Assembly (NCBI GenBank): GCA_963920765.1
Contig: OY987244.1
Location: 1,800,501 to 1,864,500, forward strand
Length of the DNA stretch: 64,000 nt
Origin: Ulota crispa
Lineage: Eukaryota > Streptophyta > Bryopsida > Orthotrichales > Orthotrichaceae
Reading direction: 5' to 3'
Part shown: positions 58,691 through 64,000 of the stretch, piece by piece
Position numbering within the stretch: position 1 is the first letter of the stretch
Layout of the letters: the number at the start of each line of letters is the position of its first letter
The notes under the pieces: model-generated
Database searches by the model: none
Seen by the model: only the letters and a program-made list of their open reading frames with translations
What the model was told of the DNA's origin: nothing
Position numbers and translations under genes: made by a program

Positions 58691-59607
58691 TTAACCCCTA
58701 AAAGACCAAGGGGCCCACTTTGGGCTTTATGAGAACTCAGGCAGGCTCTATTGATTTCATAACTTGGAAAATTTTCATGAAATTTTTAGGATGGATGTTA
58801 CTCATCATAATTTACATGTGAAGCTTTATTTCATATCATTCCGATAAGTATTGCAAAATTTAGAAGGTTTTTCAATTTCAAGGTCAAATCGGGTAGCAAA
58901 AAAGATTTTCTAATTTTTTTATTTTTATTTTTATATATTTGTATAGAATGATACCTACTCAAAAAAAAATGGAATCACTCAATTCCAAACAATGAGGTAA
59001 GAGTTAAAAGGAGTTTTCTTTTGCAGGCAATGAAGGTAGGAAGAGGGTAGAAAAAACATATAAAGTTATCGTTTACTCTCAATTTTGAAAATTTTCCAAT
59101 GAAAATGAAAATGAAAGTTACGAATTGTCTGCTAGAGCATTCTCACCATTGGGATTAACAAATTTCAAATTCTTCCAAAACTTATTAACATATTAGTTAT
59201 ATCTTTCATTCATCAATACCTTTCACTTTACAATTTTTGTAAAAATGAATCCAAATTTTTTTTGGTTAATTTTTTTGTATATGCTTTCAACCCGTTTTCC
59301 AACATATTGCAAAAATTGCACAAGAAATAAAACATATGTGTTTTTTTCTAAAAAGTTTGAAAATCAAAACTTCACCTTCTAGAAGGATTAGAAAAGCCTA
59401 CATTTTGAAATTTAGGCACATTGATCTTGCAACTGGTGGGGATATTCATCCTAAAAATTGGGTCAATGTACTTGTGCAAGTGAACTAAGGATCCTACGGT
59501 TGGATTTGTGAAAAGGTAAGTTTCAATGAAGATTTTGACCCTGGTTTGGGGATTAGTATTTTGAAGCAATTTTGAGCCTCTAAACACAAAAAAAATTTAG
59601 GGGTTAA
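58691..59607. mobile_element. TTAA element, subfamily i
   Basis: It begins TTAACCCCTAAAAGACCAAG and ends AAATTTAGGGGTTAA with intact TTAA on both sides. It is a full-length partner of 40807-41734. Confidence 0.8.
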
Positions 59608-60351
59608 TTAAATGTGATTGGGAGCAATAATTTGCAAAATATTGGGATATCTCCCAATCTTCACAAAATCCAAACAATTCAGAATTGCATTGATAGCCCA
59701 AAATTTGTTGGATACAACATGTATTTGCATTCTTTTGGTATTCAATACTTTGAAAGAGTCATGAAGCTATGTGACACCTACCAAAAAAACATCAAATTTT
59801 CATTTGTTTGAAGTTAAGAGTCAAACCGTTCTTCACTATTGTTAATGTTATTAAGATTAAACAATGTTAAACATGCTACTAAGCTATAAAACATCATTCC
59901 ATTGAATATAGTGAATTTGATAGGCAGGTTGATGTATAGGAGGTTTCAAACTTAAACTTTTTCAAGTGACTCACGTCGCATTTCATCTTTGTGAATTCAC
60001 TAGTGAACAACAAGGTGACTTATCTCTGGAATTCACTCCTAACATGATTCACATGAGGAGTGAACTTTAGAAACTCATTTTTGTGCATCTTATCTTCACA
60101 TATGTCTTAAATGCTCAAACCCCCAACTTGTGCACAAAATCCTAATCGCAAATTCACGGGTGTGTCAAACTTTTGTGGTAAGAGTGAACAAAAATAATTA
60201 ACCAGTGAGCGGGGATCTTGTGAGGTGAGAAACTCGTAGGCCAGATTTCATGTTTGAACCCCCTAATGGTTGATTTGACTCTCATCAAATACAAAGAATG
60301 TTCAAACAGTAAACATTGCTTATAATACTATCATGACTTTGTATACCTACT
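59608..60351. other. Intergenic AT-rich sequence
   Basis: No gene. The 65-codon plus frame at 59614-59811 has no domain. Confidence 0.4.
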
Positions 60352-61312
60352 TTAACACCTAAAGGCCCAAGGCAGGTGTTTTCACCAAAAATTGCCAAAA
60401 TTTGTGTTTTTTCAACATGCTGATGTGAATTTTAATTTGAAAATTATTTTTGAAACTTCAATTGTACAAAATTGTAGTAAAACATTTTAGTATCAAGTGC
60501 AAAAAACTTCAGCCCATTTGACCACACGGATTGAAAGATTATAGCATTCAAAATTTATAAAAAAGTTTATTTGTCCTTGCCCAAATGGGTCAGCAAACTT
60601 TGAGCCCCTTTGGAGTCAAATTTTTGGTTGGCATGAATTAAAGTTTTTTTTCCAGTGCTATTTAAATCTTGTTAGGTACACTCATGAAAAGTTTCAAGAG
60701 AATTCTACAAATATAACTTACTCTAAATTACCCTGCAGTATAAGGAGGTTAAGTGAATTGGCAACACATTAGTCATTCTTTTATGATTTCTTATGCATTG
60801 AGGATAGCTTTTCTTTGAAATTTGAATGGTGAAAAGTTAGATATAAACATTTGAAATGTTTGGAAAAAAATTCAAGAGCTTTGGATTTATACATTGAAAG
60901 ATAATAGGCCTTGAAGTTAGTGGAAAACATTTTTTCTTGAAATTGCCCAAACATAGTTCACAAAGTTTGACTCCCTTTAGAATGTGGTGTGAGACCTCAA
61001 TTTATTTATTTTTTGATAATTGTACACCATGTCTTTTTAGTTACATACTTGCCAAATTTCAAAATTTGATGAGAGTTTTAGCATAAGATTCCCCAAGGAT
61101 GCTTAGACTGCCCAAGCTGTCCAAATTCTTTTGGGTAGCAAAACTTTTGAAATGAGCATCTGATTGGGGAAAAAATTATATTTCCACTTGGGGGATACAT
61201 ATTTACACCTTGTGTATCAACTTTGAGAACATCTAATAATAATTGATTCCATATAACCCTACCTAGGTTCTCAAGTGGCTATTGAATGGACACTTGGGTC
61301 TTTAGGGGTTAA
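60352..61312. mobile_element. TTAA element (single copy in window)
   Basis: It begins TTAACACCTAAAGGCCCAAG and ends CTTGGGTCTTTAGGGGTTAA. The right TTAA (61309-61312) is shared with the following element. No transposase. Confidence 0.75.
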
Positions 61313-62505
61313 CCTCCAGAAACCCATGTCCCTGCAAGGGACAAAATGAGTTTTGGGCAAACTTTTTTTACGGGGGTTTTTGAACAAGTTTTTTGAAATA
61401 TTTTTTGAAATAGAATTTTGCAAGGGTTGCACAAGAGTACAATTTTTATTGAAACTAATTTTACGGTTCAAAAGTTATTGGTGTTTCATGTGTTTTTTAG
61501 GTTCAAGGGGCAAGCTAGGCATGCCACTTTTTTCAAGGGAAACCCACAAAGGCATGACCCTTCATTGGAGTATATCCAAAGCAATAGTGTACTAGATAAA
61601 TATATTGGTGTGTTAAATAAATTTATGAAATTTTGACTTACATACAATAGCTATTAGAGGTTTGATTTTTTCTTGCGCACGACTGTAGTTTTTGTGATTG
61701 TCAATAAAGACAAAGCCTTCCAATCCACAATTGCATTATTAATTTTTCAAAAAGAACCATTAGCAATTTTTGAGCCTTCCAAGAGCCCCCTAAGGTTTGA
61801 CAAACCAAGTTTTTAATTGGCACTTGAGTACAAGAAAAGGGTACTCATACCCATTGCTACCTTCAATGAAGGACCTAAGTCACATGCATAACCCAAAACA
61901 ATAAAAAATGCATTGTACTCATAAAATATGCAAATGTACTCACTACTCACTATCTAAGTACTTCACTCATCTATTCAAACATAGTAAAGTAGAATTCAAT
62001 CATGTTGTAAGACCCCTTTAAAGACTATGTAGAGGGCTCTTGGAGGGCTCAAAACTTTGCCAATGGCATTGAAAATTTGGTTTGCAAAAAACCTTAGTGT
62101 AGTGAGAATTTCAAGCACATATATGCAATGCAAGCCCATGAATGAAATGTTTTAAGTCTTTGTTGGTCATGAAAACTTGTGGAGATATGCCCAATATGAT
62201 TTAGAGCATGTTGGAAATATCTCTTCCACATCCATAGTGCAAAAAATGTCAAGAATATGCGATCAAACGGACCTGAAATTTTCTGTAGAGGTAAAAAAAA
62301 ATACTAACTTTGAATGATTATATCTCTCAATATGTGCAGTGAAACCTCATGAAACTTCACCATGGCTCTTTTCATAAGCCTAATGCAAAATCCTAAGGTT
62401 GGATTTGTTGAAAAATAATAATATATATTCTTGGAACCAAATGTTAAAAAGTAACAGATTTCAATGTTCTTTTCTGAAAAAAACGAGTGGGCGTCTAGGG
62501 GTCAA
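61309..62505. mobile_element. TTAA element, subfamily iv, with internal insertion
   Basis: It begins TTAACCTCCAGAAACCCA and ends GGGCGTCTAGGGGTCAA (right TTAA mutated to TCAA). It matches 43026-43899 but is about 320 bp longer, with extra sequence in roughly 61660-62090. A subterminal palindrome lies at 61327-61343. Confidence 0.65.
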
Positions 62506-63920
62506 CGCAAATTATTTGATTTTTCAACTAGAATTAGTGTTGATCAAATCAAGTAAAAAGTAAAAGGAACCTTAGACAATGCTCTCAACGAGGTTCATGG
62601 GAAGATTTGAGTCACGAAGCTCAAGGGTCATCTTCCACTACCAACTACCTACATCCATTACTTTTAGGAACCATGTGTGTCAACAACTTATATTAGGATA
62701 CAAGTGAGGTGGCAAGTGTTTTATTGCATTTACGTTTCAAAATATTTACCACCACATTACCACAACTCACACAAGTCTGCTTTCTTTTTTTCAAAATTTT
62801 ATATAGCTTTGAGAATTGGAAGCGGAATACAATCTCGTTTTTAATACAATCTTGAAGGTTTTGTTTTGAAACCGAATTCAAGACTTGAGGTTGCATATAC
62901 TGTCACAATCTCCAAAATACAATAGACACTAAGCAAAAAAATGGCACATGCATCTTCAGATGCTCATACTGCATAAACCATTTGAAAGTTTAAAAAGCCG
63001 AGTTTCAAGTTCTTTGAATTCCTATTGTACCACAAAACAAAGTATTCCCTTGTTTATTTCATTTACAAAAAGAAATGCAAGATGTTGAGGGTCAAAATAT
63101 CTATGCTTGCATGCTTGAACTAGTAAATTTTGGGAAGGGTAGTTGTAAAATGTGGCTTGCAAGACCCAATGTGATATGTATAGAATTGAAAACACCTACA
63201 CCAAATAGTGCATTAAGGTTGCCCACACTAATTTCTTGTCACTTTACATTATGTGAGTATTTATTAATACTACAATAATTTTCATTAATAATTATTGCAA
63301 TAAAATAATTCAAAGAACGTGGTAACAACAACAATGTTGTGGAAAGATAAACTACTGGCGTCCAAACCCTAAACCATGTGAAATCTTAATACATAAAAAG
63401 TTGCATGGGCCTCCAAATGGTCAAACAATGGATAATGAGGAAACTTTCTAGGATAAGACAACCTAATTGTTGATTTCTAAGGCAACCTAAATGCACTCTT
63501 CAATGTAATTTAATCACCCATTGGGCAGGTATACATAGGGTGTTTCTTTTGTAAGTCACCTCCGACTTATTTCTTTCTGCAATTGAAGCATTGAGAGCCC
63601 TTGATATGCAAGAATTGAGAGCAACCACTATACATGATTTAAGATATTTGGGAAACATAATATATGACTCATGCAATTGACTCTGAAATGTTGGTGGCCT
63701 CATATTTTAGGTCGTAATAATGTGGTTTTCCTTCCTTATGGCATCTTTACCTAATCTCAAAACTTAATCGGTGGGACACATAATGTTTCTTGTTTCTAAG
63801 GTTGATCACTTGTTTTTTTTGTTTTCTCACGCTTCCAACTCGATAAATTTACTTTCAACCAATGAGAAATCTCCTTGTTTGCAAAAGTAAATAGATTTTC
63901 CATCATTAATTATTTCATTA
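62506..63920. other. Intergenic sequence including a dispersed repeat
   Basis: No gene. Bases 63180-63560 are the uninterrupted partner of 55210-56060, including the empty site of the MITE at 63454-63456. Confidence 0.45.
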
Positions 63921-64000
63921 TTAATGCTTGAATGCCCAATAGGTCATTGTATCTACCTCTTTATAGCGGTGTGACAGGTGCCCACCCATTATAATAACAT
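63921..64000. mobile_element. Start of a TTAA-type repeat, cut by the window end
   Basis: It begins TTAATGCTTGAATGCCCAAT and continues to 'gtgcccacccattata', matching the start of 16024-16610 for about 80 bp. Confidence 0.45.

Overview
The window looks like nuclear DNA of a land plant with a large, repeat-rich genome. The background is strongly AT-rich, with a few small GC-richer islands where the genes sit. Support for a plant: a complete intronless 9-cis-epoxycarotenoid dioxygenase (NCED) with a serine-rich plastid-targeting N-terminus, a pair of plant self-incompatibility S1-type secreted protein genes, introns with plant-like GT..AG borders, and Stowaway-, PIF/Harbinger- and CACTA-type miniature transposons (MITEs). 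Species or clade cannot be fixed from the sequence alone. No bacterial genes, tRNA, rRNA or CRISPR array were seen.

Layout. 0-6 kb: a TTAA-flanked element (524-1187), a Stowaway-like MITE (1377-1727), then a three-exon gene (1993-3320) for a basic nuclear-type protein with a divergent AP2/ERF-like domain and a C-terminal coiled coil. 6-12 kb: gene-poor, with MITEs. 12.3-25.7 kb: a large direct tandem duplication. Copy A (12256-20525) and copy B (20702-25740) each carry an S1-like gene. Copy B's gene looks intact (21701-22909). Copy A's gene (13246-14723) has a stop codon at the exon 1/intron border and a MITE beside its 3' splice site. The copies differ in length mainly because each gained its own transposon insertions. 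25.7-37 kb: dense nested MITEs, a small GC-rich island (34.9-35.6 kb) with a short cysteine-rich reading frame, and unassigned sequence. 38.0-39.8 kb (minus strand): NCED, the rate-limiting enzyme of abscisic acid synthesis, with a G-box upstream. 40.8-64 kb: almost entirely dispersed repeats, foldback elements, a 15-bp minisatellite and a 31-base T run.

The most notable system is a family of about 19 non-autonomous elements bounded by TTAA-CCCCTAAA ... TTTAGGGG-TTAA and covering roughly a fifth of the window. Comparing the two duplication copies gives filled and empty sites that support TTAA as a duplicated target. In two places neighbouring elements share one TTAA. TTAA targets with CCC..GGG ends are the signature of piggyBac-type transposition, but no transposase is encoded here. 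Only three genes can be supported with confidence (AP2-like, S1-like copy B, NCED); the other short reading frames are mostly chance frames or repeat shadows.
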